Notes under the pieces: model-generated
Told to the model about the DNA's origin: nothing
What the model saw: only the letters and a program-made list of their open reading frames with translations
The model's database searches: none
In this document: one piece after another, positions 1-11,695 of the stretch
Layout of the letters: every line of letters begins with the position of its first letter
Position numbering within the stretch: the stretch's first letter is position 1
Assembly: GCF_021869535.1 (NCBI RefSeq)
Contig: NW_026262581.1
Location: 113,612,771 to 113,676,770, forward strand
DNA from: Mytilus californianus
Lineage: Eukaryota; Mollusca; Bivalvia; Mytilida; Mytilidae
DNA length: 64,000 nt
Direction of reading: 5' to 3'
Translations under genes and position numbers: made by a program

Positions 1-839
1 TTTGAAAGTGATATTGATAAATCATTCTGTCAGTACTACTGAGGTAGTGTATTTGGCACAACTGATTTATGCAGATTTTTCTGGATTGTTTTAGGCTGAA
101 CTAGAAACTTTAATTCATTGTTATTGCACCAGTTTTTTTAAAATCTATATTACAATAAAATGAATATTATTGCTTATTGAACATACAATTTTAAAGAGAA
201 GAAACACAACGAACTCACCAGATATTTATAGAATGTAGATTTTTGAAATAGTAGAGTTATAATATGCAACTGTGTCTATCATAATCTTTCTCAAATATAT
301 TTAAAAATGTAATCCAAGAACCTTAAGTAAGCAAGCTCACATACCCCTCCCCTTATAAATTATGATTTTTACATTAATATTGTCTCTGACACACAATTTT
401 TTTTTTTCAATGACCATGACCTGATTTGAAAATCATTAGGAATATTTTTTGTCATCCTCTTATAATATGTGACCACATATCCAAGTAAGTTGCAATCCCT
501 TTAATACAACCTAAAAGCACTTGATTTGGATTTTTTTTACCTTCACCTATGACATATTGATTGTGATCTTCCTCTCATAATATGTGACCATATGTAGTAC
601 TTCGACTTAAATTTATATAATCGAAAACCACTGTTTTTGCACATATTTCAGTCTAGACCTTTTACATGTTGGCCTAAAATCAATAGATCTTCATGACTAT
701 ATATCCAAATAAATAAAGTATTTGAGTTAGCATCAGGAAGGAAAAATGGCTGACATAAGGAATGGTCAAAAACTATATTCCCCAACTACAAAATGTAGCA
801 AATAGAATAATGAAAATTTCAATGTGATAAAAACATTCA
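1..839. other. No gene seen; AT-rich with a small degenerate duplication
   Basis: No coding signal is visible. A short motif reading aatatgtgacca occurs near 464 and again near 579 inside similar surroundings, so this stretch is probably an old, diverged repeat. Confidence 0.4.
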
Positions 840-1040
840 ATAGATATAAGAAGATGTGGTATGAGTGCCAATGAGACAACTCTCCATCCAAGTCAAAATT
901 TATAAAAGTAAACCATTAAAGGTCACAGTACGGTCTTCAACACAGAGCCTTGGCTCACACCGAACAGTAAGCCATAAAGGGCCCCAAAAATTACTAGTGT
1001 AAAATTATTCAAACGGAAAAACCAACGGTCTAATCTATAT
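840..1040. repeat. Mytilid interspersed repeat, first copy
   Basis: The block from 846 (aagatgtggtatgagtgcc onward) is nearly identical to 43178-43256, including the following segment that reads tctccatccaagtca. Its first 45 bases are also the reverse complement of the tails of the repeats ending near 6420, 37706 and 44790. It abuts the tandem-core element that starts near 1041. No coding capacity is evident. Confidence 0.7.
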
Positions 1041-2098
1041 AAACTAGAGGCTCTCAAGAGCCTGTGTCGCTCACCTGTATTTACTGATGCTTTGGAAATC
1101 ATGTAAAATAAGGTTAAAATCATAATTAATAGTACATGTATAAGATATTAGATATTATAATGATATCTAAGATAATAACAAAAAACTGCAAATTTTTGGT
1201 AAAATTACTAACTCAGGGGCAGTAACCCAACAACGGGTTGTCAGATTCGTCTGAAAATTTCAGGGCAGATAAATCTAAATCTGATGAACATTTTTGCCAC
1301 CTGTCAGATTTGCTCTAAATGCTTTAGTTTCAGAGATATAAACCAAAAACTGCATTTTACCCCTATGTTCTATTTTTAACCAAGTCGGCCATGATGGTTG
1401 GAAGGCGGGGTCATCAGACAAATTTTTTTTAACTAGATACCCTAATAATGATTATGGCCAAGTATGGTTAAATTAGTCTAGTAGTTTTAGAGAAGAAGAT
1501 TTTTGTAAAAGATTACAAAAATTTACAAAAAATTGTTAAAAATTGACTATTAAGGGCAATAACTCTTAAAGGGGTCGACTGACAATTTTGGTCATGACAA
1601 CTTATTTGTAGATCTTACTTTGCTGAACATTATTACTGTTTACAGTTTATCTCTATCTATGATAATATTCAAGATAATAACCAAAAACTGCAAAATTTGT
1701 TTAAATTTACCAATTCAGGGGCAGTAACCCAACAACAGGTTGTCAGATTTGTCTGAAAATTTCAGGGCAGATAGATCTTGACCTGATTATCAGTTTTACC
1801 CATGTCAGATTTACTCTAAATGCTTTGGTTTCAGAGATATAAGCCAAAATCTACATTTTACCCCTATGTTCTATTTTTAGCCATGGCGGCCATCTTGGTT
1901 GATTGGCGGGGTCATCGGACACATTTTTTAGTAAACTAGATACCCTAATGATGATTGTGGCCAAGTTTGGTTAAATTTGGCCCAGTGATTTCAGAGGAGA
2001 AGATTTTTGTAAAAAGCTAACGACGACGACGACAACACCGATGACAGACGCCAAGTGATGAGAAAAGCTCACTTGGCCCTTCGGGCAAGGTGAGCTAA
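1041..2098 (+). mobile_element. Non-autonomous tandem-core element 1 (pearl/HINE-like)
   Basis: It starts with a small hairpin (ggctctcaagagcc near 1048). It then has two diverged copies of a core that begin near 1172 and 1671, a period of about 500 bp; both contain caggggcagtaacccaacaac. A GAC microsatellite lies near 2021-2036, followed by gacgccaagtgatgag and a GC hairpin (gcccttcgggc) before aggtgagc at the end. A tandem core, GAC microsatellite and terminal hairpin are features of the oyster pearl elements and Helentron-derived HINEs. The class assignment is inference. No transposase is encoded. Confidence 0.65.
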
Positions 2099-3320
2099 AA
2101 ACGAGAAACGAGAAACACTTATGAACCACATCAACAAACGACAACTACTGAGCATCAGATTCCTGACTTAGGACAGGTGCAAACAAATGCAGCAGGTTTA
2201 AACGTTTTAATGGTACCAAACCTTCACCCTTTTTCTGAAACAATAGTGTAACATCACAACATAGAAAGACACACTATAAAATATCAACTGAAATAGCTTA
2301 ACTCAATCAAAGGACATATTAACACCAGTGAACATACACTGAACAAATAAATTTGACCTATGATACAATGCAAATACAAAATAAAAGGGAAGAATAATAA
2401 AAGTATGTATGTAATTGAAAAAATAGTTTGTCCCGAGAAAAAACCAATGCCCCCTCCCAAAAGATAAATGGTTGGTGACCTTATATGGACTTTGAAATCC
2501 TTTTTCATAGGTAACCACTGCCTCATAGCCCTTTCCAAAAAGTCATTTCCAGAATAATGAAATTTACTCAAAAATTTATAATTTGAAGCAGTTTATTATC
2601 ATTCAAATATGCTTTTTAGACGATGAGGAATTAGGTTTCACAAAAAAAAGTCAACAAATTCAGATCGGAGTTTAGTACTGCAATATGTTTTTTACCGATA
2701 TGCTTGACAATTCTAAATAGGGTCATATAATTCTATAAAGTAAGAGGTGATCAATTCTTAAAAGGAGACTAACTTCTCAGTTAAATGATAACTTTACATT
2801 TCAAAATCATAAAATACACTTAAAACTTTAATTTAAAATGTTAAAACTAGCTGAAATCAATTTTCAAAAACTTGCCAACTGCACGAGCTGAAATTGGTGG
2901 GAAAGATGAAGTATTAGGAAACACATCTAAACTGGCTGAAATTAATAACATTTTTCGGATTTGGTTTGTACAAATGTAGATTTAATTTAAGGGAAGAGTC
3001 TCTGGAAATCTGGGTAACTACATGTATTTGAAAAAAAGTAGGTCATCCCCCATTCAGGATGGAATAATAACCTATTTTATCATAACTTTTGGATATGTCA
3101 GGAAATATTTTGCACCAACAAGCACACAAAAGGTAATTTTGTATTTTTTTTATTTTCATGCACATATTCTTTAACTAGGAGAAACTGCATGCAATCCTAG
3201 ATTAACTCACTCCGTCCTAACTTTAAGCACTTGATTTCTATCCAGAAACTGATCTGGCTACTTAATGCAGAGAATGTTGATCATGTTGATATATTGATAT
3301 GTTTGAGATCTGATTGATGA
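2099..3320. other. No gene seen
   Basis: Open frames on the minus strand at 2284-2571 overlap one another in different frames and have no convincing splice context. Nothing else recognisable. Confidence 0.35.
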
Positions 3321-3327
3321 AGGCAAA

Positions 3328-4100
3328 ATATAGATCTAGCTTCTCTTCATTAGACACGAGGATGGCATGGCAGTTACCTAGACTCATCAATAATAATAAT
3401 AATGTTCCTTTTTGTATTTGTTTTATCATTGACAATCAGAATTATTCCTATTTTTCTATTTGTTACTATGTATACTTGGGCATGTCATTTAGCATCATCC
3501 CTTGGTGCCTCTTGCAGTAGGGTCACCTTACAATATGTATCAACCTCGAGGATGACATACCAGGTTTGTGCATCTGCTCATAATATTATCCCCAAATTGT
3601 CTATTTAATTACATACATGTATACCAAGTGCATCTATCTCCCACCTTGCAACACAGCACCATCCCTTGGTGGTGTTTTTAGTTAAGTTACATATCCAATA
3701 CATTGCCAGTTTATCTAAAGCTCTTTTTCATGTTGGGGTGTGCCTGATAAGGAGGTATAACACTTGTTAACGCAAAACATATATATATTTATATATGTGT
3801 GTAGTTCATTCATGTTCAAACTACTTTTTCTTTCCTTTTTATGTATACCTGATTATTGTTTTTTTGTTGTTGTCTAAATAATGTCTAATATTGTAATATA
3901 TCATCTTTGTTGGCCCATTTAACAAATGTTTAATGAAAATAAAATATCTTCTTCTTGTTTTTGTTGGTGTTAATACTAATGTCTCATAAGATCTATAGCT
4001 TCTCTTCCTTAGGCACAAGGATGGCATGGTGGTTACCTAGACTCACCAATAATAATAATGTTCCTTTCTGTATTTGTTTTATCATTGACAATCAGTCTTA
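3328..4100 (+). repeat. Pair of about 110-bp direct repeats
   Basis: A segment at 3328-3440 (gatctagcttctcttc, then gatggcatgg, gttacctagactca, an AAT run and atttgttttatcattgacaatcag) recurs at 3986-4096 with about 90% identity. The copies start about 658 bp apart. Between them catcccttggtg also occurs twice, near 3497 and 3660. The pattern suggests local segmental duplication. Neither copy shows LTR termini. Confidence 0.7.
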
Positions 4101-4406
4101 TATCTGTATATTGTAATAATCTCTTTTCTTCTTCTATTCACAAAAAATTCTAGCTGCCAGTGCAGATGATTTCATGGCAAAATTTGGTCAAAAAAGTTGA
4201 GAGCAGTCAAAGACAAAAAATGGCTTTGGCGTTATGACGATTTAGGATGGAGTCACAGCAAAAAATTTAAAAAAGCCTTTCAACTGTTCAAGATGTCATA
4301 ATTATTTGGACTTGAGCTTTCATCATATATCACCTGCCTAAATTATTTGCTGACTATAGGGTATTGGCTTTGCTGATTATTAAAAGTGACAGTGACCAAT
4401 AGTTGC

Positions 4407-4495
4407 TTACATCCATGACCTTTGGTCTCTGGTGTATTGTTGTCTCAATCTGTCAATGACAATGGCAAACCACATCTCCTTATTTGTTATATTAT
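4407..4495 (+). repeat. Tail fragment of mytilid repeat
   Basis: The sequence gttgcttacatcc, then ttggtctctgg, then cacatctccttatt matches the tails of the fuller copies ending near 37706 and 44790, but is diverged. It abuts the left end of the inverted duplication at 4498. Confidence 0.55.
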
Positions 4496-4837
4496 AATTT
4501 AAGGTTCATCATAACCTTTTGACTAATATGGTTGTATTGACACCACAAATTTTAATCTGAGTACAGACAAACCTGTGCAACTGGAAAAGTTTTAAGGGCA
4601 TACGATACAGTAGCAGGGGCAGATAATAACGTTTTCAAAACTTTTCGTGTTGTTTTCGCGACGTTGTTAATCAGAACATTGTAATTTCGTGATGTTTCTA
4701 ATAAGAACGATTACATTTCGCGACGTCGCTTTAGATGTAGTCACTAACGGGAAGGATTGTGCCTGATATTCATATGATGAAGACATAATCTTTCAATCAG
4801 TTTAATTGAAGTCTGGAGCTGGCATGTCAGTTAACTG

Positions 4838-5310
4838 CTAGTAGTCTGTTGTTATTTATGTATTATTGTCATTTTGTTTATTTTCTTTGGTTACATCTTC
4901 TGACATCAGACTCGGACTTCTCTTGAACTGAATTTTAATGTGCGTATTGTTATGCGTTTACTTTTCTACATTGGCTAGAGGTATAGGGGGAGGGTTGAGA
5001 TCTCATAAACATGTTTAACCCCGCCGCATTTTTGCGCCTGTCCCAAGTCAGGAGCCTCTAGCCTTTGTCAGTCTTGTATTATTTTTAATTTTAGTTTCTT
5101 GTGTACAATTTGGAGTTTAGTATGGCGTTCATTATCACTGAACTAGTGTATATATTTGTTTAGGGGCCAGCTGAAGGACGCCTCCGGGTGCGGGAATTTC
5201 TCGTTGCATTGAAGACCTGTTGGTGACCTTCTGCTGTTGTCTGTTCTATGGTCGGGTTGTTGTCTCTTTGACACATTCCCCATTTCCATTCTCAATTTTA
5301 TTTACATTTG
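4838..5310 (+). repeat. Mytilid interspersed repeat nested in the TTAA element
   Basis: It contains agggttgagatctcataaacatg, then cctgtcccaagtcaggagcc, tgcgggaatttctcgttgc, gaagacctgttggtgacc and gacacattccccatttcc in order. I recognise this string of motifs as a very abundant bivalve repeat. Its central part also resembles the copies at 36702 and 44220. Non-coding. Confidence 0.65.
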
Positions 5311-6199
5311 CGGAAAGTCCACTGACGTCATAATCCCGATTGCACGAATTTGAAAAAAGTACCTGCAATGAAAATCGGCCAAATCACGAGAATTGTTATA
5401 TTTATTCATTAATAAGGAAGTCAACAATATTAACTTCGAATGGGAAAAAAATCAAATCCACATTCTTAACTTTGTATGTCTGTTATTTCATATCGGAAAT
5501 GAATAAGAGATATGAAAAACATAAGACGTCGATGAGAGAGAAACCCAACTACACAAAAAAAAAAAAAAAAAAATAAGTAATTTATATAGTAACTTCACCA
5601 TTTGGCTCACAAAAAAACGTAATTAATAATGACAGCGCATCTTACTGTTCCTGACTTTGAAAAGGTACATTAAAGAGTTTAACGACATTTTTAGAATTTA
5701 ATCCGTGGAATCTATATGTGAATATATATGTGTATGAAGAAGAACTGACAGTTATAAGCCCCGTATTATAGCACAAAAACAAAAACGCACCTGTTGATGT
5801 GCTAAGCATATCATCTATGTACATATTGAGAGAGAAAAATCGGCACACAGGAATTAGGTATTTGACAGACCAGAGTTGCAACTCATTGATGTTAAGTTAC
5901 TGAACAAATACGAAGTCCTTTTGTAAAGTAGTTTCTCAGATAAGAAACAAAATATTTGTTGGACCGGACAAACAATGTGGTTGCACTCACTCCTAGATTG
6001 AAGGTATAATACAGACAAGTAATGCAATGATTATATGTACCGTAATAAAAAAATACCCTGAAGACAAGCTTATGTAACTAATCTATTGATACAGAATCAT
6101 TAAATTTCATGCTCTTATATCGACTGCTGTATGAAATGTTATACTACATTGTAATGGACTAAGCTGACCCGATTTAATGTGGGTATGATTTTTTGTTCA

Positions 6200-6420
6200 T
6201 GTAATGCCTATAGAGTAGGTCGTTTGTTTCCTTGTTTGAATTATTTCACATTTTCATATCGGGGCTTTTCAAAGCTGACTATACAGTGTGGCTTTTTCTT
6301 TTTCTTTTTTTTTTGTGTTGAAGGCCGTAGGGTTACCTTTAATAGCGTTTATCTTCGTCATTTGAACTACGGTTGATAGTTGTCTCTTTTGCAATCATAC
6401 CAAATGTCCTTATTTTTATA
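6200..6420 (+). repeat. Tail of mytilid repeat nested in the TTAA element
   Basis: The segment from a tcggggctttt motif through gttgaaggccgta to gatagttgtctctt and the ccttatttttata end is a diverged copy of the tails at 37557-37710 and 44650-44795. Confidence 0.65.
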
Positions 6421-8804
6421 GCATCCCCTTACTTTATAATTGTTGCACATTTTGTCATGTCGGGGCCTTTTGAATAATTAAAACTATGTTCAAGCTGTGT
6501 TGTCTACATGAATTGTATGACTAATGTCGGACATGCAGAGATGCAAATTAATTTTTTTATTATATATATCTGTTTTGTTTCCGAACATTTCTTTTCTAAA
6601 AGTAATTTACTAGAATACTTTTTCTATCCAAGTTTCGTAACAATTCATAAAGGTTTGGCAAATATGATGCTATTTACGAGGAGCCAGTTTTATTAATTTT
6701 CATGATTAAATTCATTGGTTTAAAAAAAAACACCTTGGCTCTACCACTGAAATTGACAACGTAGTAGTGAACGGCGGGAAAAATTTCACGACGTTGTTGC
6801 GAATAAAACTTATTCCAACGTAGTTTGGCGCCTTATTGGCAAACGTCCCGTTTGCCTATAAAAATCAAGGTTTATTGCTTTTATTGAAAAAACAAGCACA
6901 TGGACCCCCATTTTTTTCTTTTGCAATCAATCAAGTTCTGTTTCAAGAACGCTCCGCCAAAATTTTAAGAAAAAATCAACGATAGAATTTTTTCTGCACT
7001 TCTGTGTAGACGCAAAAATATTTTCATCTTCTTTATTTCGCTTGTATTAAAAGAATTTAGGATATAATTATTTATTTCAACCGTTAACTTGTTACAGCAT
7101 GCTGATGCAATGGGTCAAGGGAACATTTTACAAAAAACCCGGTTAAATTATGACTGTTCGTTCAAAAGTATTGGTACTTTCCTTAAAAGTCTTGATTTTT
7201 GAAATTTCAGGGTTTTTCCTTCAAATATGCAAAATTCGAACCAAATTACCTCAAAAAGTAAGTCATGAAGGTATATTTTTCTTTGCATATTTCAAAAGTA
7301 CACATCGAAATTGACCTTCTACCAAAATTTCAAGAAAAAATCAACGAGGGATCTCTACTGTATCGTATGCCCTTAAGACATGGCAGGAACTAGATAATTA
7401 AATTTTAAATGCATTTTATGTTTCAGAAAATAAACTTATCTGGATTTTGCTATTCATTTTTTTTTCATTCCTGCAGAAGGTGCCAAAATAAACTAAGTTG
7501 GGAAAGAGTTTGAGAAGCTCCCCTCACAGTGTTCTAGAATTCCCCTTTCCCGTCACCCGTGGCAAGTTGATTTAGGTCACGGGAAAGTGGAAATTTAAAC
7601 CTTTATTGTCCGTGGGCAAGTTAATTTAATTACAGAAACTTCTGGTCCTATTCATACAGATTAAAGATCGATGTAACCGTTTGTATTCTTTTATTTCAAT
7701 CAAAGTCTCAAAGCCAGATCGTTATTGTTGGTGGAAATCATGCAGAGGTTCTAAAGTGTAAGGGAGAAAAAGATGTGTATGTATTTCGCAATCAATGTCA
7801 TAAATACGCTTGATAGCTAAGCAAGGAAAATCTGCAATGTCAAGTATCCATCCGATCTAGATGCAAAAACCTAATAACCGAAACGCAAACGGTAAAACAT
7901 TTAATATCTGGACCAGACATGTACAGTAAAGGGTCAAAGCATCAATCCTTCCTTGTCACTTCCAAAGAAGACAGTTGCACTAGAGCCAAAAAGGAGACAA
8001 ATAGACTTGTGTCAAACTAAAATTAATATATTTCAAAATAAAATTAATACATTGTATATTCCATCAAATGTTTTGTATATCTAGATGAACATTGAATTAT
8101 CAACAAATCACAAGCTAGTTAGACAAACTAATTAATTTCAAAAGAAATAACAGAGTTCATAATTTCAAATTAAACTACATGTATAAACATGGCATGCAAT
8201 GAAAGGAATTACAAAATTAGGAAAACATTTTTTAAATAGTATAAAATTCAGGGAAAGTTCATTAAACTTGTGGGAAAGTGAATTTTTGATACCATATGTA
8301 TAAAAATCCTGGAACACTGCCTCATATAATAAATGTTGTGAGTAGTATTGATTTAAAAGGACAATAGATGGACAATAAACATCTGCAAACAATAGGTGAT
8401 TTAAACTGTGTACATTTGTAACTGAGTGGACCGTATCAAATGAAACTCATGTGTTTGTTTATTTTGCTATCTTCTGCAGTGCAGACTAGAAAAAAGTGCA
8501 TGTCAAAATCTAGGTAATTTTTTTATTTTCTGAAACATAGACTAGAAAAAAGTGCATGTCAAAATCCAGGTATTTTTTTTATTTTTTGAAACATAGACTA
8601 CATATAACTTTTAAATATCTAGGTCCTGTCATGCCTTAACTCTTTCCTAGATGCATCAGTTTGTCTGTACTCACATAGTAGATTTTGTGGTGTAAACACG
8701 GCCATATTTTTCAATTCCTTTTGATGAACCTTAACAATACCAGTCTTGTAAATTACAAATTTTAACAAGTTGCAATATCATGACCAAAAATTACAAATAT
8801 ATAC

Positions 8805-9021
8805 CATTTTCTGTCAGTTGGGAATCAAACTGCATGTTCTGACTCTTTGTACTGGCTTGTTGGTTTGGTTTGATTTCACCGTATTTGTCTTCATCTCCTT
8901 GATCTTCTCGCTCATGTTGCCGTCCACCTTCATCAGACTGATTCCGTGCCATTTCTTGATTCAAAATCGCCTGGTTTGTACAGTTGGCAGCACTCCCACT
9001 TCTTAGGCCAGGCCTGCTCAT
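8805..9021 (-). CDS. Candidate first coding exon of an unknown gene
   Basis: On the minus strand an ATG at 9021 (context gcaggtATGAG) opens about 72 codons rich in Gln, Asn, Glu, Asp and Ser. The predicted peptide starts MSRPGLRSGSAANC and has an acidic low-complexity middle (HEREDQGDEDK), as in a disordered N-terminus. A possible donor, AAATG|GTATAT, follows at 8804. Without splicing the frame runs only five more codons. Base composition is less AT-rich than the surroundings and CpGs lie just upstream, which suits a 5' exon. I do not recognise the family and could not find downstream exons between 1 and 8800. It could also be a repeat-derived open frame. Confidence 0.35.
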
Positions 9022-9414
9022 ACCTGCTGCACTTGATGCAGCGACTAATTTAATGAATCACAAAAATCGAATACTTCCAGTCGAAACGACCTTGACCTTT
9101 CATCGTCGTAACGTACATTTTCGAATATTTTTGAAACACACAAAAACTAAAGGAGTTTTAGATTCCATTTGACAATCAAATCAAATAGAAGTGGTAAATA
9201 TCAAAACGATTCATAAAAGCCCCATCAAATATCCGAAAATAAAATATGACGACTAAATAAAAATCTAATACTGGACACAGCCTAAAATATTTCCGTGATG
9301 TATTCATGGGACTTTATTCTTTCAATTTAAATAAAATTAATTGAAATGTTCAGTATTTAAAAAAATGGAAAGAACGATAACATAAGAAAGAACTAAAAAA
9401 ATATTTGATTTTAT

Positions 9415-9665
9415 AGAGTGTATATTGACTATATTAGTCTTAGATGCATGATTTTTTTTATTAGTTGTTATTGGCTTTGAACTAACAGTCAGTAACTGCG
9501 AGTACTCTCAGGTCTGTACTTAGTGTCTTTTTGTTGTAGGGATGTATAAGTACCCGTCCACGTCCACTTTGTGTTTTTGTTAGATGTATTTTTATTTGTT
9601 TCCATCTGATGAGTTAAGTCTTTTTCAACTGATTTTTATAGTTTGTTGGTAAGAGTTCCATATGG
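9415..9665 (+). repeat. 5' part of mytilid repeat
   Basis: The blocks ttagtcttagatgcatga, ggctttgaactaac, agtaactgcgagtactctca, ctgatgagttaag and caactgatttttatagtttg occur in the same order in the copies starting near 36702 and 44220. This copy breaks off near 9665. Confidence 0.75.
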
Positions 9666-9794
9666 CACCCCCACTTATGTTGTACCAGAGACATATTGTA
9701 TTTGTAGTCCGCATATGAATAATATTACCTGTAAGGCAAAAAAACTTTCTCTGTAGAAATTTTAAAAACTACACACGTAAGGTTAAAAACCTTA

Positions 9795-10026
9795 CGTACA
9801 CATCACTTGTCCGTCCAGTCGGCGAATACGCTTGCCCTGTTTGGGATTCTTACAAAAAGCATTACCATAACAACTCAGGTTGAGAAGATTCAGCGTAAGG
9901 CAGCCAGATACGTCTTTGATTATTATGAAGACAGAACACAAGGATATTTCAGTATACGGATATCGACAGTAAACAAAGAAATATTGATGCAAACGTTAAA
10001 TACGTTAATAATGTCATACAAAATAT
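9795..10026 (+). pseudogene. Fragment of a LINE reverse-transcriptase C-terminus
   Basis: Translation gives, across one frameshift, a stretch resembling the conserved C-terminal segment of jockey/CR1-type LINE ORF2. VRPVGEYACPVWD lies in one frame near 9808-9846, and QVEKIQRKAARYVFDYYED in another near 9877-9933. The known pattern is a Leu-Val-Arg-Pro / Glu-Tyr-Ala / Val-Trp-Asp block followed by an E-x-x-Q-R-R-A-A-R-[YF] block. The frame is broken and no catalytic core is nearby, so this is a dead 3' remnant. Confidence 0.65.
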
Positions 10027-10590
10027 AGACATGAAATACGAAAAAAATAATGAAAACATTGAATAAATGTTTGGATCTGCTAACCGAGTCCCTGTGGTTT
10101 CAATGTGAACTGTCGTTGTTTGTCTTTTCCTCAGTTCACGTTTTATCCAATGGTTTTGTCCATCAGTCTCTAAGTCTTTGATTTATGAATTTTAATTCTC
10201 TCTTAATTCGATATCTTCTTTTTAAACGCAAACAATACCTCCAAACAAATCATACATAAAAGCACGAAGTATTATTAAAACAAAAGTCCAAACATAACCA
10301 GGTCAATAATTGTCAAGTTTACACACAAATGTTTATCAATTGAGCTCTTTTTGAATCGCTACGGTCGGGTCTCACATGGATATGTTGTTTTCAACCTCCA
10401 GAATAAAGCTCAGATTATATCTATGACTTTTACTTCTGCGTGTCTACATTTCTATTAAAATCCCACTCGACGTTGTATGTGTGAGTTTAAAAAAGAAGAG
10501 CAGATTGAAGTGAAACACTATATTAACTTGAGAAATCCATAAATAACATGTCAAAAGGCTGCTTACATATGAAAGTTACAACTATTTCAT
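9970..10590. other. No gene seen
   Basis: AT-rich, no recognised motif, no splice-supported frame. Confidence 0.3.
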
Positions 10591-10599
10591 TCAGATAGA

Positions 10600-10960
10600 T
10601 TGAATGAATGATTGATTGATACTTTCTTAATGTCCAGTGGCAAACATTCCGGCATGAATATTCAGGACGAGATCAAATTAACAAGTAATACAATAGGCAG
10701 TGTAGGTTTTCCGAGATAAAAAGGTGGGACATTTGTACTGTTACTGGAAAATAAGGATATGATGGATAGGGGCAAAATTTTGTATTGCAAACTTTCACCT
10801 GTGAACCATGCATGCACTCATGGAGTTATTACAACATGGTCATATTTTGAAACCCTAGTAAAACCACGGGGTTATTTGATTTAGATTGGTTGATTGGTCG
10901 TTGCTTGCTCTACACGAAACATTAGGATTTAACTTTTTCATTCTGACTGGGCGTAGCGGC
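10600..10960 (+). repeat. Probable bivalve interspersed repeat
   Basis: It opens with gattgattgatactttctt followed by aatgtccagtggcaaacatt and gcatgaatattcaggacga, motifs I recognise from a repeat common in bivalve genomic and transcript data. There is only this copy in the window, so the call rests on recall. Confidence 0.4.
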
Positions 10961-11260
10961 AGGGAATTTATACATCCCGCTTGGTAAAATTTTATTTCAT
11001 ACGCTAAAACTCAATGCTATAGTACAACACAAGACATAAGATTATCATCCTTTACACATTCCCACATCATATATCCTGCCTATTATTAATTTTCAAAGAT
11101 ATTTTTCATTGACCTATTAATCTTTGTGGATAAAACTCCAGAATGTCTTAATATTTGTTCTATTCAATTTGAAAGTACATGAACCTGTAGATTTATATTA
11201 AAGCTGTTACAATTTAAATATATATTTATATACAGAGATATATATATATAATATATATAG

Positions 11261-11582
11261 ACAACTCGTCTAAACATCAGCCCAACAATGTTAGATCTGT
11301 AAATTTGCTTTCGCAAATTTTTTGTTCTTCCCTCGCCGGGATTCGAACTCATGCTACTGAGAGAGTAGCATGAGTTCGAATCCCGGCGAGGGAAGAACAA
11401 AAATTTTGCGAAAGCAAATTTACAGATCTAACATTGTTGGGCTGATGTTTAGACGAGTTGTATATACAGAATGTACACAGCCATGTATCACCATCACTGC
11501 TGGTGATTCGATGGATAAATCTGTTGTAGAGTTAACGTTGTCACTGGTTCAGACGTACTTATATATATATATATATATATAT
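11261..11582 (+). repeat. tRNA-derived SINE fragment folded into a 98-bp hairpin
   Basis: Arms 11261-11358 and 11364-11461 are reverse complements over 98 bases with about one mismatch, separated by GAGAG. The right arm contains GAGTTCGAATCC, a good RNA polymerase III B-box, and continues as a SINE body (gctgatgtttagacgagttg, then gtcactggttcagacgtac) into a TA microsatellite at 11561-11582. The left arm is a head-to-head inverted copy of the first 98 bases. No A-box side of the tRNA head is present, so it is truncated. Confidence 0.7.
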
Positions 11583-11639
11583 AAACGCCTAAAAAGTGTA
11601 CACAACAACACCAATAACAAAAAAAGGAACTATAAATGT

Positions 11640-11695
11640 AATTATTTATAAATATTTCGGATAACAGATATCCTTCATCAGTAAATATGATTGTG
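11640..11695 (-). ncRNA. Hammerhead-like core in left arm
   Basis: Read on the minus strand, CTGATGA (11675-11681) is followed by one extra A, a GGATA/TATCC stem with a 5-nt loop, and GAAA (11655-11658). It is on the same strand as the endonuclease ORF. The extra A between CTGATGA and stem II departs from the canonical core, and helix III would be very short, so activity is uncertain. Confidence 0.45.

Larger units (their letters stand above)
4592..7376. mobile_element. TTAA-flanked non-autonomous DNA transposon (piggyBac-like), 2.8 kb
   Basis: TTAA at 4592-4595 is followed by GGGCATACGATACAGTAG (4596-4613). The exact reverse complement lies at 7355-7372, followed by TTAA at 7373-7376. An 18-bp perfect terminal inverted repeat with a TTAA target duplication is the signature of the piggyBac superfamily. 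The related inverted copy near 8636-8639 has a single TTAA and no element, which fixes the boundaries. Inside there is no transposase frame; it carries CG-containing subterminal DNA and nested mytilid repeats (4838-5300, 6200-6420) and a poly-A run near 5555-5573. Superfamily assignment is inference from termini alone. Confidence 0.8.
4498..8735. repeat. Inverted duplication: left arm split by an insertion, right arm intact
   Basis: The right arm, 8463-8735, read on the minus strand, aligns to 4498-4591 followed directly by 7377-7490. Shared landmarks are taaggttcatca, a segment with acaccacaaa, gagtacagacaaac, then catg.caggacctaga, a tgtttcagaaaataaa block and ctgcagaag. The right arm also has a local duplication of the tgcatgtcaaaatc block. 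Between the arms (about 7491-8462) no gene is seen. The arms are diverged, so the duplication is old. Confidence 0.7.

Noticed and set aside
2284..2571. Minus-strand frame of 95 codons with GGGIGFFSGQ
   Set aside because: Overlapping alternative frame of similar length, no splice support, no family recognised.
11340..11400. tRNA gene suggested by GAGTTCGAATCC
   Set aside because: Only the T-arm side is present, with no acceptor stem or A-box; the context is a SINE with an inverted copy.
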